Shown here piece by piece: positions 25,786 through 35,964 of a stretch of DNA of 64,000 bases (position 1 is its first letter; every line of letters begins with the position of its first letter). The notes beneath the pieces were generated by a model. It saw only the letters and a list, made by a program, of their open reading frames with translations, was not told the origin of the DNA and made no database searches. Source of the stretch: Saprospiraceae bacterium. GTDB taxonomy: Bacteria > Bacteroidota > Bacteroidia > Chitinophagales > Saprospiraceae. The stretch is from the NCBI GenBank assembly GCA_028285085.1, contig JANQQI010000023.1, positions 81,717 through 145,716 of the forward strand, in the 5' to 3' direction. Made by a program: the position numbers and the translations under genes.

Positions 25786-28377
25786 CTATTGTAAAACCAC
25801 CTTCCCCCGCTGCACCACCTTCTCTCCATTCCACAACTCATAAACATACACGCCATTTGACCAACGTTGCTGCCGCTCAATGGTAAAACTAGCCGGATCA
25901 GCAATCACCTCTTCCACCAGTAAACGTCCCTGCAAATCCCGCAAACGAAACTGTAGCTGGTGCGATAAATCCACCCCGTCGGCCGCCGTAAAATGCAAGT
26001 GTTCCGCCACTGGGTTGGGAAACAAACGGTACGGCTGCTGCATCGGAATCACAATCTCTTGAAAGCCTACTGGGCTATCTTCTACAAAGAGTGTCACCTC
26101 GTCGGTTGCCGGGTGAGCCACGGCGGCCTTAAGTCCATCCGGGGTGATATCAAAATGATGGATCGGCAAAGCCGGTAGATCGAAGGCACTCAGGAATGTA
26201 GAATCGGTGACCAGCAAATGATGCATTTGGACGTCCAAATCTGGCGACCGCTGCAAGGTGAAGCCCCGGCCGGTCGCCGCGTATTGAATGGCAATCGGCG
26301 CAGTATCTTCGTAGTTGATCTCCTCTATAAACTCCAAGGTTTGAAGCGAAAAGCGTTGGGTGCTTTGTACTTCCGAGGAAGCTATCCAAAAAGATAACTC
26401 ACGGGGATCATAGGTCACGCGAACCGGGTTTTCAATACAAGGATAAGTACCAATGAGACTCCAGGTTTCATCCTGCCCGAACAGCAAGGCCAGCTCATCA
26501 TTATCTTTTAAAGTCACTGCGGCAAAAACACCATTGCCGAGCAGCTCATTTTCTTCGCTGATCGCTATTTGCAAGGGGAAGCCCTCCAGCGCAATTTCGG
26601 TGAGCACACTGTGGCTGCTGAGTTCCAGAATTTGAACTTGGCTATCGAAGGGATTAGCTACCAGTGCATACTGGCCATCCGGCGTGAATTTCAGATCACT
26701 ACGAATACCGTAGTTGGTCCAGCTGATGCCGGTATTGCCGATGTCGATCGTTGTTTCGAGGCCGGAATTAGCGCCGTCGAGCTTAATGACACCAATATTA
26801 TCATTGGAGCCCGCATTGATGGCGTAGGCGTACTGATCGCCGGGCAGGACAAATACCTGATCAGGCTTGCTACCTCCACTGGGGACGTCCGCTACAATTT
26901 GGCTGGTTTGTAGATCGATGATGGCCACCCGGTTGTCAAGGCGTTTAGCCACCAATGCGTATTGACCATCCGAAGTGACATCGACTTGGAAAGTCTCGTT
27001 ACTACCGAGATCAATGATGCCTTCTAAACTGGCACTGGCTACATCGATCACGGAGAGCGTCCCTGAAAGTGAGTTGATGGCCAAGAGCCGACTACCGTCG
27101 GCGGTAAACTTAACGGCGTAGGTGGCATCGGCTTCTAGGTCAGAGCCAGTAGAACTATTTCCATCTTGGGTTAGGTTAACCGGATTAATGAAGTCATAAA
27201 AGACTAAAGATTCGTAGCGCAGGGGATCGCTGGCCACAATCCGATTGCCTTGGCCGACGGCGCCATTTTGGATCGAAATACCACTTAGGCTGCTTTGGAT
27301 TGTACCGGTCTCAGCATTAACTACAGCGATGTAAAAATCGCCAGCAATGAAGTGCGTACCACTGGCGCTGGTTCCGACCCAATCGGGGGTGTTGCCCGTT
27401 TCGACGGTTTGCCAGCTTTCGGCGTTAAAATTGATCAGAGCGGTATTTCCTGGATTAGCGGGGACATAAGCCCGACTTCCGTCCGTGTTTACGGCGGGTG
27501 GGCTGTAGGAGGAAAAGATGTTGGTGTTATCTAAGGTGACTTGCTTGGTAAAGCTTTGGGTAGCGACGTCGATTTGGATCAGTTGGCCGGGATTACCGGT
27601 TCGCATGGCGACTAACTTTGTGCCGTCACCGCTAAGTTCAATTTGGCCACATCCTGCAGCTTCAGGAATATTGGCCGTGACCATTCCCGTACTTAAATCC
27701 CAAAATTGTAAGGCCGTAACACCATAGCCATTTACCAGGTAGCTCTCATCCGGGGTGATTCGGAAATTAGAGTAGTAGACTGAATTTCGAGGATTGGAAG
27801 TAATAAAGGAAAATTTATAAAGTCCAACTGGAAAAGCATTGATGGTCAAAGTGTTCGCTAAAGTGTTTAGATTGAATACTTCAGCGGTAGAACTTTCGTC
27901 ACAACCCACAACGGCGATATTACCGGGACCACTGACGTGTACTTTGGCCGGGCGAGCGGAAACGGTCGCTACGTCCGCAATGCTATAATCACTTAATTGA
28001 ATGAAATACACCTCATTACTTCCGAGGCAGGCTACTACGGCCAGTTCATCCGAGAAATCGAGATCGATCGGTTGGATACCCACCGGAATATTCTGGACGA
28101 TGGCTTTAGTGGCCCAGTCGATCACGGTGATATTATTGGTAGTACGATTTAGTACCCATACTTGGTCGCCATCGCGGGTAAATTTCATTTCACCGATATA
28201 ATCCCCTTCAATTTCGTCACCGGCAGGAATTGTGGTCAGATCAACCGTTGCTTTGGCAGGGGTGAACTGACGGGTTGTATTTTGAAAAATGGGCAAGGGG
28301 TCGCCATCTGAATTGACTTGTGCCAGTAGAACATTACAAAGGAAGAGGAATAGAACGGGGAGTAAAAAGCGCGTCAT
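25786..28377 (-). CDS. Secreted beta-propeller (YncE-like) protein with T9SS sorting domain
   Basis: 863 residues with signal peptide MTRFLLPVLFLFLCNVLLAQ. Many repeats of about 40 residues have the YVTN/YncE pattern (TVIDWATKAIVQNIPVGIQP, LSVIDVASASLEGIIDLGSN, QVQILELSSHSVLTEIAL), suggesting two seven-bladed propellers. The last 80 residues are a T9SS type A domain (YRLFPNPVAEHLHF ... NGVYVYELWNG). Likely surface-attached; ligand or catalytic role unknown. Confidence 0.88.
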   Translation of the reverse strand: MTRFLLPVLFLFLCNVLLAQVNSDGDPLPIFQNTTRQFTPAKATVDLTTIPAGDEIEGDYIGEMKFTRDGDQVWVLNRTTNNITVIDWATKAIVQNIPVGIQPIDLDFSDELAVVACLGSNEVYFIQLSDYSIADVATVSARPAKVHVSGPGNIAVVGCDESSTAEVFNLNTLANTLTINAFPVGLYKFSFITSNPRNSVYYSNFRITPDESYLVNGYGVTALQFWDLSTGMVTANIPEAAGCGQIELSGDGTKLVAMRTGNPGQLIQIDVATQSFTKQVTLDNTNIFSSYSPPAVNTDGSRAYVPANPGNTALINFNAESWQTVETGNTPDWVGTSASGTHFIAGDFYIAVVNAETGTIQSSLSGISIQNGAVGQGNRIVASDPLRYESLVFYDFINPVNLTQDGNSSTGSDLEADATYAVKFTADGSRLLAINSLSGTLSVIDVASASLEGIIDLGSNETFQVDVTSDGQYALVAKRLDNRVAIIDLQTSQIVADVPSGGSKPDQVFVLPGDQYAYAINAGSNDNIGVIKLDGANSGLETTIDIGNTGISWTNYGIRSDLKFTPDGQYALVANPFDSQVQILELSSHSVLTEIALEGFPLQIAISEENELLGNGVFAAVTLKDNDELALLFGQDETWSLIGTYPCIENPVRVTYDPRELSFWIASSEVQSTQRFSLQTLEFIEEINYEDTAPIAIQYAATGRGFTLQRSPDLDVQMHHLLVTDSTFLSAFDLPALPIHHFDITPDGLKAAVAHPATDEVTLFVEDSPVGFQEIVIPMQQPYRLFPNPVAEHLHFTAADGVDLSHQLQFRLRDLQGRLLVEEVIADPASFTIERQQRWSNGVYVYELWNGEKVVQRGKVVLQ

Positions 28378-28527
28378 AAAGGGGAAATATTGAGTGTGAA
28401 AATTGAGGGTAATCCTACTGAAACCCTCTTGCTTAAAGTTACCGAATTGTTTTCACACCCAAAAAGTCGACATATAGAATTTAAACAAAATCCTTCTTCT
28501 TTTTTACTACGCCATTCTAATCATTCC

Positions 28528-29478
28528 TTAATCTAAATGCTCAGAAATAAAGTGCCGGATGGAGGCATCGCAATCATCACAACCTAGCACGAAAGCACCG
28601 TGACCACCATTCTCAATCGCTTTCAACTCATTTTCAATGCCCAGAGCATCCGCTATGGGGTGAATAAGCCCTGAGCCTTGCGTGACGATGCCTGTACCGT
28701 TGGATTCCCCTTCCAGATAAGGGACAATGTCATCGCTCGTGCCGTGGATGCTAAACAAGATAGGATCACCAATGCTGAGGAAGTCTGCCTTACCCAGCGC
28801 GCCAGCAATATTGATCACGCCTTTCACTTGGGATGAATAACCGGCATTTCCACTATTACCTTCAAAGCCACCATTGGCGTTGAGGTGATTGACCAATGTC
28901 GCGCCTCCCATCGTAGAAACCTCCGTCAGTTCGTCGAGGTAAGCATAATGTAAAGCCGTGATGGCACCTGCGGAATAGCCACCGATAAAGATATTGGTGG
29001 TGTCAATGCCGTAAGTGCTAGCCTCTTTGCGGAAGAAGCGAACGGCCGCTTTCATATCGGCTAAAGCATCTGCTACGCCTTTGAGAATGTTTTCAGAACT
29101 CTGCTCAATGTCAACTAAGCGATACCCGATCGAAGCGAAGACATAGCCAGAACGCGAGAAATAAGACCCCAGGGCTTCTAGTTCGCTTTTATTGCCGGCG
29201 ACAAAGCCGCCACCGTGTGCCATGATTACTAAAGGACGTTGCCGCAGGGAATCACCGACCGGTTGGAAAATATTCATGTCGAGATCTTGGGTGGCGCCAC
29301 TTAAAGTCGTATTCGAACCGTAGACGACATCTGCGTCCTTGGTGAAGTTGGGAAAGACCAGACTATTAAATCGTTCGGTGCCAAGTGGTTCTTCTACGAT
29401 GGGATCAGAATCATCTTTATTACAATGGAGTAAAAACAGGCAAAAACTCAGGCCAAGGAGGAGTATCCGATAATGCAT
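28528..29478 (-). CDS. Lipoprotein carboxylesterase, alpha/beta hydrolase
   Basis: 316 residues. Signal MHYRILLLGLSFCLFLLHC with lipobox LLHC. Hydrolase motifs: oxyanion MAHGGGFVAGNKSE, nucleophile elbow GGYSAGA with its Ser, acidic residue in SIHGTSDDIVPY and catalytic His in IENGGHGAFVLG. The HGGG motif places it with hormone-sensitive-lipase/BD-FAE-like esterases. It is probably surface or periplasm facing and may work with the neighbouring secreted proteins on polymer or ester substrates; that link is inferred. Confidence 0.88.
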   Translation of the reverse strand: MHYRILLLGLSFCLFLLHCNKDDSDPIVEEPLGTERFNSLVFPNFTKDADVVYGSNTTLSGATQDLDMNIFQPVGDSLRQRPLVIMAHGGGFVAGNKSELEALGSYFSRSGYVFASIGYRLVDIEQSSENILKGVADALADMKAAVRFFRKEASTYGIDTTNIFIGGYSAGAITALHYAYLDELTEVSTMGGATLVNHLNANGGFEGNSGNAGYSSQVKGVINIAGALGKADFLSIGDPILFSIHGTSDDIVPYLEGESNGTGIVTQGSGLIHPIADALGIENELKAIENGGHGAFVLGCDDCDASIRHFISEHLD

Positions 29479-29686
29479 GATTTGGGTTTGTAAGATGACA
29501 GTAGGAAAACTTTATATTGAAACGCAAAATTGATCCTCTCGGTATAACCACTAACAAATGAAGTTTGCATAAGGGCTTTGTTTAGAATGAATCATTACTA
29601 ATAATGGAGTCGTTGCATTTTTGGAGGCAAAGTTTTGATGTAATTGATGGTCGCTTGATTAATCGCAGTTAGAGAATACTTGGACA

Positions 29687-29717
29687 TTGGCAAAATGCTG
29701 TAATTCCTTTATCTTTG
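29687..29717 (+). promoter_or_regulatory. Bacteroidota-type promoter
   Basis: TTGG at 29687-29690, a 19-bp spacer, then TATCTTTG at 29710-29717, matching the TTTG-N19-TAnnTTTG consensus. It lies about 150 bp before the repeat protein at 29865. The remainder of the 386-bp gap (29479-29864) shows no gene or clear repeat. Confidence 0.55.
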
Positions 29718-29864
29718 CTGCACTTACCTGGTTTTTTTCATAATTTTTCACAAACTAATCCAAGTTGTGCCTATTGGTGCTGCGCTTAAGTATTTGGACC
29801 ATCCAAAATACTTTGACTAGTTGCCATGGCTGACGGCAATTTGGTAAAATTAACCACTACGATA

Positions 29865-32675
29865 ATGAAAACTAGTGTAACCCTCTGGTACTGTTGCCTG
29901 ATGACGCTTTCCCTAAACGCTCAAGTGATTCTGGAGCGCGACATTAATCAGGAACCGGCCCCTTCCGAACCTCTTTATTTTGCAGAATTAGATAATGTAC
30001 TTTATTTCCGAGCGGATGATGGTATCCACGGTGATGAGCTATATCAATATGATCTGGCGACAGGTACGGCCGAATTGGTCGCTAATGTCCGTCCCTTTGA
30101 AGTAGGAGCAAGTATCAGTGAAGTAGTGGCACTCGCCGGGAAAATCTATTTCAACGCTCGAGATGGAATAGGAAGCTCGCATTATTTGTACGTGCACGAT
30201 CCAGCGGATGGGAGTGTACAACGCTTAGCGGATGCAGATAATGAAGAAGTACGTGACCCTTTTAATATGCGTGTATTTGATGGACGACTTTTCTTCTCCG
30301 CGGATTTTTCAGGCGTCGATATCGAGCCAGGGTACTATGATCCAGTGGCTAACCAGGTGGAAGTATTAGCGGATATTAACCCCACGGGAGGGAGCTCGCC
30401 GGGGTTCTTTACACCGGCCGAAGGTGATCTGTGGTTTAGAGCCACCGATGATCAAAGTGATAGTCGGCTTTGGCGCTACGATCCCGATACGGAAACCGTA
30501 GAAAATATATTGTACAATAGTCCTAATGACCTCTATCCAAGTATCAATTTTTTATATTATTTCAATAATCAATTTTTCTTTCGGGGCTTTATTCAAGGGC
30601 AGGGCGAAGAGCTTTGGGGTTACGATCCTGCCACCAATGATCTAGTTGAGTATCCGGAGATATCACCGGGACTGTCGAGTAGTTCACCCTGGAATTTCAA
30701 TGAACTGGAAGGCAAGCTTTACTTTGCGGCGCGCACCAACGCTGAAGGTCGTGAGATGCGCGTTTTTGATCCCGCTACCGGTGCGGTGAGTCTATTGGCC
30801 GATCTTTACCCGGGGGCCAATGCCAATCCCGGCGAATCTTTCATCTTGGATGGGCAGCTCTATTTCACGGCGAGCGTCGATGAAGCCGAGCGTCGCCTCT
30901 TCGCCTACGATCCAAATACCGCTATGGTCAGCGAGATCGCCAGCCTTGATAATAACGGCTTCCCCGACGGGCTGTCTACTGCAATTGTTGCGGACGGGAG
31001 CTTGTTTCTGACCGGAACGGATGTGAATGTTTCGCGTGAATTATTCCGCTATACGCCCGGAGATACTGAACTGGATTTGGTTGTCGATATTAATACTAAC
31101 ACCATTGGTTCTAATCCTTACGAATACACAGAGTATAATGGAAAATTGTATTTCGGTGCCGATGAAATCAACAGCGGTCGTGAAATCTGGGTCTATGACC
31201 CGACCACGGGGCAAGTCGACATCTTATCTGATACACCGGGGAATTTAGCACCCGGTCAGTTTGAGGTACTCGATGGAAAGTTGTACTTCACAGGAATATT
31301 TCCCAACGAGGGCTATGGCCTTTTGTATTATGATGATGCCACCGGTGAGATTAGTCCAACCTCTTATCTTACCCCCACTAATACGGGGCATATCGTTGAT
31401 CTGACGGCTTATAATGGACTATTGTACTTTAAAGCAAATGAAGAAGATACCGGAAGTGAGTTGTACGTTTATGATCCAACGCAAAATCAGGTCTCACTGG
31501 TTGAGGATATTTATCCCGGCGATGAGGATAGCAATGCGGAATCTTTTATGGTGTTCAACGATGAACTATACTTTTGTGCGGATGATGGTACTACCGGACG
31601 GGAGATTTGGAAATACAATGATATAACAGGTGAGGTAAGTCAGGTTGTTGACTTAAGTCCCGGAGAAGATGGTTCCAGCCCCGAAGAATTTATTATCTAC
31701 GATGGCGAATTGTATTTCACCGCAAATCTGCCAGGGCTTGCAGTCGATTTGTATAGCTATAATCCAATTACTGAGGAGGTCACTCAACGAACTGATGTTA
31801 ATGGAAACCTAGATCCCCGACATTTAGCGATTTACAATGATCGGCTGTTTTTTAGTGGTCGACTGACCTCTCAAAGCGGTGCCGAATTGCTCTTTTACGA
31901 TGCGGCTATGGACACTTTGAGGGCTACAGAAGATTTGAATCCGGGGTCGGGGTCCAGCAGTCCACGAGATTTGGTGGCATTTAATGAACGGATCTATTTT
32001 TCGGCATTTACGGAGGAATACGGTCGAGAACTTTGGACATATAATGATACCAGTCTCGCTATTGTGGCTGACATTTGGGCCGGGGTACCGGAATCCGAGC
32101 CAAATTATTTGACCTTGTTCAATGATAAGTTGTACTTCTCGGCCAATGATGGCACGCGTGGAGAAGAAATTTGGAGCATTGCAGAATGCCTGAATATTGT
32201 CGTGGATACAGAGCCACAGGTTGGCGAAGATGGGGCTGGGATGATCGATTTAACTGTTCAGGGCGGACAGCCACCTTACACTTTTAGTTGGAGCAACGGT
32301 GCTACTACTGAGGATCAGACGGATTTACCTTCGGGCATCTATACTGCGACGGTTACTGATGCCTCCGGATGTATCTCGGAAGTCGTTGCGGAGATTGATT
32401 TTATGATGACGAGTACGCGTGAGATCTTCCTCGATGAAGACTTGGTCAAGTTGTTCCCTAATCCTAATACTGGACAATTTACACTTGAGGTCGGGGACTT
32501 GGAAGTGGAGCATATCTCCATTTTTGATCTCAACGGTCGATTGTATTACCAACAAATCGTTCGGCAAGCTTCGCCTCAATTGACGGTACAACTTCGATAC
32601 GCACCCGCAGGCATGTATATCGTTAATTTGGCTACGTCGACAGGAGTCGTGAGTAAGCGATTGGTGGTGGATTAA
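29865..32675 (+). CDS. Secreted ELWxxDGT-type repeat protein with T9SS sorting domain
   Basis: 936 residues from MKTSVTLWYCCLMTLSLNAQ; the track start is 13 codons too early. About fifteen repeats of roughly 47-50 residues follow the plan LYFxAxDxxxGxELWxYDPxTG (for example LYFCADDGTTGREIWKYND), a beta-propeller-like family seen in secreted proteins. A short Ig/SprB-like segment (GGQPPYTFSWSNGATTEDQTDLPSGIYTATVTDASGC) precedes a type A sorting domain (KLFPNPNTGQFTLEVG). Probably exported by T9SS and cell-surface or released; function unknown. Confidence 0.88.
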   Translation: MKTSVTLWYCCLMTLSLNAQVILERDINQEPAPSEPLYFAELDNVLYFRADDGIHGDELYQYDLATGTAELVANVRPFEVGASISEVVALAGKIYFNARDGIGSSHYLYVHDPADGSVQRLADADNEEVRDPFNMRVFDGRLFFSADFSGVDIEPGYYDPVANQVEVLADINPTGGSSPGFFTPAEGDLWFRATDDQSDSRLWRYDPDTETVENILYNSPNDLYPSINFLYYFNNQFFFRGFIQGQGEELWGYDPATNDLVEYPEISPGLSSSSPWNFNELEGKLYFAARTNAEGREMRVFDPATGAVSLLADLYPGANANPGESFILDGQLYFTASVDEAERRLFAYDPNTAMVSEIASLDNNGFPDGLSTAIVADGSLFLTGTDVNVSRELFRYTPGDTELDLVVDINTNTIGSNPYEYTEYNGKLYFGADEINSGREIWVYDPTTGQVDILSDTPGNLAPGQFEVLDGKLYFTGIFPNEGYGLLYYDDATGEISPTSYLTPTNTGHIVDLTAYNGLLYFKANEEDTGSELYVYDPTQNQVSLVEDIYPGDEDSNAESFMVFNDELYFCADDGTTGREIWKYNDITGEVSQVVDLSPGEDGSSPEEFIIYDGELYFTANLPGLAVDLYSYNPITEEVTQRTDVNGNLDPRHLAIYNDRLFFSGRLTSQSGAELLFYDAAMDTLRATEDLNPGSGSSSPRDLVAFNERIYFSAFTEEYGRELWTYNDTSLAIVADIWAGVPESEPNYLTLFNDKLYFSANDGTRGEEIWSIAECLNIVVDTEPQVGEDGAGMIDLTVQGGQPPYTFSWSNGATTEDQTDLPSGIYTATVTDASGCISEVVAEIDFMMTSTREIFLDEDLVKLFPNPNTGQFTLEVGDLEVEHISIFDLNGRLYYQQIVRQASPQLTVQLRYAPAGMYIVNLATSTGVVSKRLVVD

Positions 32676-32689
32676 AAGGATACAAGAAG

Positions 32690-33298
32690 TTACTGGATCG
32701 TTTGCTCAATCAGGTCGAGCGTTTTTTTGTATTCTTCGATAAGGCTATACTGTCCACCGAAGTAATCTTGCATGATACCCCACATCAGGTCAAGAACATC
32801 ATCGTATCGAGTGTAAGCATCGATGGCAAAGAATTCTCGCTCGAACGTTTTTCGGATTTCGTCGAGGCTGAATTGTTGATTGTAAGTTTTAGTGACTTGA
32901 GTTAGTAATTGCAGATTGTAATTAGGCATGGTATTACTAAATTTAGCCACGTCGTACATGGCATGATCTAGTTTTGGACGACCTAATCCCGGAAAATTGG
33001 GGATACGTTCTGAAAATGGCTGTTCTTTAAACGCTTGCTTTAAAATATCCGGTTGAGTATCCAGTGCTTTAGAAATGCTATCTAGCGTATTGAAAAAAGG
33101 CTTGATATCGAGACGCTTTCTTCTTTCGAGATAATCGAGATTATTTTTGATTTCGCTTTTTAAGCTAATCAGAATATCGAGCTTATTTTGCTCTAGGGCT
33201 TTATTGGCATTCCAATTCGAGGCTAGCATACCAAGGAATACCCCCACCACGACCATCACCAATTGTAAAAAATATTCGATTACCTTTTCTTTTTTCAT
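32690..33298 (-). CDS. Single-pass membrane protein, DUF6090-like
   Basis: 202 residues. One N-terminal helix (FLQLVMVVVGVFLGMLASNWN) is followed by a helical, probably extracytoplasmic domain with KSEIKNNLDYLERRK. The helix-then-NWN pattern resembles small Bacteroidota proteins of the DUF6090 kind; the match is by general look only. Six bp downstream of the erythromycin-esterase-like gene, so last in that operon. Confidence 0.75.
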   Translation of the reverse strand: MKKEKVIEYFLQLVMVVVGVFLGMLASNWNANKALEQNKLDILISLKSEIKNNLDYLERRKRLDIKPFFNTLDSISKALDTQPDILKQAFKEQPFSERIPNFPGLGRPKLDHAMYDVAKFSNTMPNYNLQLLTQVTKTYNQQFSLDEIRKTFEREFFAIDAYTRYDDVLDLMWGIMQDYFGGQYSLIEEYKKTLDLIEQTIQ

Positions 33299-33304
33299 AT
33301 GTCG

Positions 33305-34555
33305 CTAGTTTAGAAATTTAGGGATGCTCGTTTGATCGATGAGTATTATTCCGTCGTATTGTTTTGCCAGAATGACCTGATCACCACGCACTAAATCGAT
33401 AAAAGAATTATTGACGACGATTTTTTTATTGAGCCAAGGGTTTTGTGAAATTTGTTTTTTAGAAATAGGTAAAAATCCAACACGCGCATTTTGATTTTTT
33501 ATGATGTGCTGAATGTCTAATCGCTTTGAATCTGGCTTTTCCATTTCTATGGGCCAATGACGATTATTGGTATGTTTTCCCGGGCCAGAAAAAATCCCAA
33601 TAGCATACATTTCATCAGCGTATTTTTCTTGTAGAAAAGCGCCCATGACAGATTCTTTTTCATTGTGTTTTGCAATATGATAATTATGCGCAACAATGAT
33701 GATTTTTTTATCGGGATAAATGGTATTAACCAGCCAATGAATATTACCAGCCATCATTGAATCTCGATCCGCCCAGCGTTTATGATAATCTTTATGTTTG
33801 AAAAAGGCACCCATATAATCTAAGAAATAAACCCGGTTATCAATCGTACGTTGGATTAATAAATAGGATTTATTATTTTTTGGAATATTGAGTTGTTTAA
33901 TTTCGGATTGAAATACTTGATAATCTGCAACCAGTTGTTGTTTGGATGGAGCTATGGAGTCATAATTTATTTTTCGATCGTATAGCTGGCGTTTTAATTG
34001 ATTAAAGCGTATTTCCAAATCATGAAATAACATGGTGTCCAGAGCGTGGGTCGTCGCTAGCTCTTCTAATAATTTATAGAAACCACCACCACCGGATTGC
34101 TGCACGTCAAAGCCACTGGTTGGAATTTGGTGTTGCTTGATGTAACCGGCTAGTTCTTGGAAAGCTTCGGTATGCCAAACCCCAAAAAGGCTACGAGTCA
34201 TCGTCTTGGGACTGAGTCGCTCCCGATGTAAATCAACGTAAGCCTGCTCTCCCAAACCACATTCAAATAAAATAACCTCAAACCCTAAGGCTTGGTGTAA
34301 ATGCTGGATGAGGTCATTCCGGGCCACGAATATTTCTCGTACCCCATGATTGACCTCACCCAGCAAAACCAGTTTTTTATCCCGTAAAATTGTATCCAAG
34401 GTGGCCCAATTTCCATTCCGATAGGTGCTATCCAATTGGACATCAATAATGGAGGAACGAAGATTTTGAATGGCATTTTCTGTTAATATTTGCCCGAAGG
34501 AAAAATTAATTATTCCATTGAAAATCAATAAAATAGAGATAAATGATTTAGGCAT
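33305..34555 (-). CDS. Secreted erythromycin-esterase-like protein
   Basis: 416 residues with signal peptide ending NFSFGQ. The family hallmark is LVLLGEVNHGVREIFVARN, a strand followed by GExxHG, then VILFECGLGEQAYVD and later KIIIVAHNYHIAKHNE. These supply the Glu/His active-site residues of EreA/B-type enzymes and the wider EreA/ChaN/TIKI fold. There is no reason to call it a resistance gene: most such relatives in Bacteroidota have unknown substrates. It follows a DUF5694 protein of the same broad fold by 32 bp. Confidence 0.82.
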   Translation of the reverse strand: MPKSFISILLIFNGIINFSFGQILTENAIQNLRSSIIDVQLDSTYRNGNWATLDTILRDKKLVLLGEVNHGVREIFVARNDLIQHLHQALGFEVILFECGLGEQAYVDLHRERLSPKTMTRSLFGVWHTEAFQELAGYIKQHQIPTSGFDVQQSGGGGFYKLLEELATTHALDTMLFHDLEIRFNQLKRQLYDRKINYDSIAPSKQQLVADYQVFQSEIKQLNIPKNNKSYLLIQRTIDNRVYFLDYMGAFFKHKDYHKRWADRDSMMAGNIHWLVNTIYPDKKIIIVAHNYHIAKHNEKESVMGAFLQEKYADEMYAIGIFSGPGKHTNNRHWPIEMEKPDSKRLDIQHIIKNQNARVGFLPISKKQISQNPWLNKKIVVNNSFIDLVRGDQVILAKQYDGIILIDQTSIPKFLN

Positions 34556-34587
34556 CGCTTGAATGTTGTGGAACAGTGAGTTGTAAT

Positions 34588-35481
34588 TTAAGGCGAGAGC
34601 AAATCGCGAATTTGCTTCACCTTGTAGTCAGGGGCGGCGTCAAATAATTCATCCAGAATCCATTTATGCGCCCCACCGTAAATAATAAGAATCCGTTCTT
34701 TTTCAAGAGATGGACTCAAATTAGAGACGTTCGCAAATATGCGGGCGTTGCGTCGATACCAATGGCCAGTTAAATCCGCACCGATGTATTTGTCGTAAAC
34801 CCCAAGGTTGACCAGTCCGGTTACCCAAAGTTGCTTCGTACGCATCGTGTATCGTTCAGAATTCATCAATTTAAGATAGTCCAATACCAGTAATTCCCCC
34901 TGTTGCTCGTCCATGTAATTATTGAAAGCATCATTGGCATCATCGTAGCTATGCCAGAGATCGTGCTGGTTAATGCTAACTGCGTAGCTTTGAAAATCAT
35001 CGATTTCGTTTAACGTTTCCGGCATCGGTGGACGGTTATCTACGCAGTAGACTTTATCGAGACCTAATTTTTTAGCCAGGCGAAAACCGATTTGAAACAT
35101 CTCATTTCTACCCAATGGCCAACGATCAGCTTGATATTCTTGATAAAGCGAATCCAAGAATTCTTGATTTCTGGGTCGCCATTCCACGGCAATTTTGGTG
35201 GGATTAAATTTTTCAAGCGCGGCGATTAAAGTATCCAATTGCGCTTGGTTTTCTGGGGTTTTAACGTCGATATGTTTTTCTCCGACTACATCACTGCCAT
35301 CGTTAGATCGATTAAAATGAAAGGACCCAAGCGTCATCACTTGGTGTTGTGGTTCAATTTTAATAATGGGGAAATTCGCAATTTCGGGAGGTAGTAATTC
35401 GGAATCAGAATTAGATGATTTTTGAACTTTGGATTGACAGCTGATTAAAGTTAAAAAGAGCAAGAAAAATAAATTACGCAT
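34588..35481 (-). CDS. DUF5694-type lipoprotein (TraB/TIKI-like fold)
   Basis: 297 residues, lipobox LTLISC. Key segments: HQVMTLGSFHFNRS near residue 50, PTKIAVEWRPRNQEF, LGLDKVYCVDNRP and the C-terminal ILIIYGGAHKWIL. The GSFHF, E-x-R and GGAH positions correspond to the metal-site motifs of TIKI/TraB and ChaN-like proteins, which include membrane-attached proteases. The DUF5694 label is from memory of the pattern. First gene of a three-gene operon. Confidence 0.75.
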   Translation of the reverse strand: MRNLFFLLFLTLISCQSKVQKSSNSDSELLPPEIANFPIIKIEPQHQVMTLGSFHFNRSNDGSDVVGEKHIDVKTPENQAQLDTLIAALEKFNPTKIAVEWRPRNQEFLDSLYQEYQADRWPLGRNEMFQIGFRLAKKLGLDKVYCVDNRPPMPETLNEIDDFQSYAVSINQHDLWHSYDDANDAFNNYMDEQQGELLVLDYLKLMNSERYTMRTKQLWVTGLVNLGVYDKYIGADLTGHWYRRNARIFANVSNLSPSLEKERILIIYGGAHKWILDELFDAAPDYKVKQIRDLLSP

Positions 35482-35673
35482 TGTTCATGATTTGAGCTGT
35501 AGTTTTAAAAAATAAAAAATTCAATTCATGCCACAATTTTGACGAGCTCGGCATTATTGAATCCTTTTTATTATCGCTACAGTTTAAGTGAGTTATTCGT
35601 TTTTATTAAGTCAGTTTTAAATACTAATCGCATTAAAAGATTTTTATCCATTCAAACCAAAAGAAACACACTG

Positions 35674-35698
35674 CTTGGTACTGCAAGCTAGTACTAAG
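35674..35698. promoter_or_regulatory. Palindrome in a 483-bp gene-free gap
   Basis: CTTGGTACT and AGTACTAAG are inverted arms (one mismatch) around a 7-bp spacer. It is the most structured part of the 35482-35964 gap, about 195 bp upstream of the DUF5694 gene. I see no gene, RNA or terminator in the rest of the gap. Confidence 0.3.
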
Positions 35699-35964
35699 TC
35701 ATATGGCTTTTTTAGAAAAAACGGAAAATAAACATAGCCCATGCAAATAATTGCACAGAACAAATTGCGTAGGAGTTATTCCAGCTGTCTCAGGCTGGTG
35801 CTAATCGATGGTATAACAAGTCGTTGGAGGCTTCATTGACAATTTGGCTTCCAATAACCGGCAGGAAAGATAGCATTTTTTGGCAAATGATATCACTAAA
35901 TCTAAAGCAGCAATGATTTTATGTCAAATGTATTGCAGCTGTGAAGGATGATGAATCTGTGGGC

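Noticed and set aside
25551-25904. 117-residue minus-strand ORF in the track
   Set aside because: It lies across the long inverted-repeat element and overlaps the 3' end of the beta-propeller gene; no family features.
33305-34555. Macrolide resistance gene
   Set aside because: The erythromycin-esterase family pattern alone does not show resistance; it sits in an envelope operon without mobile-element signs.
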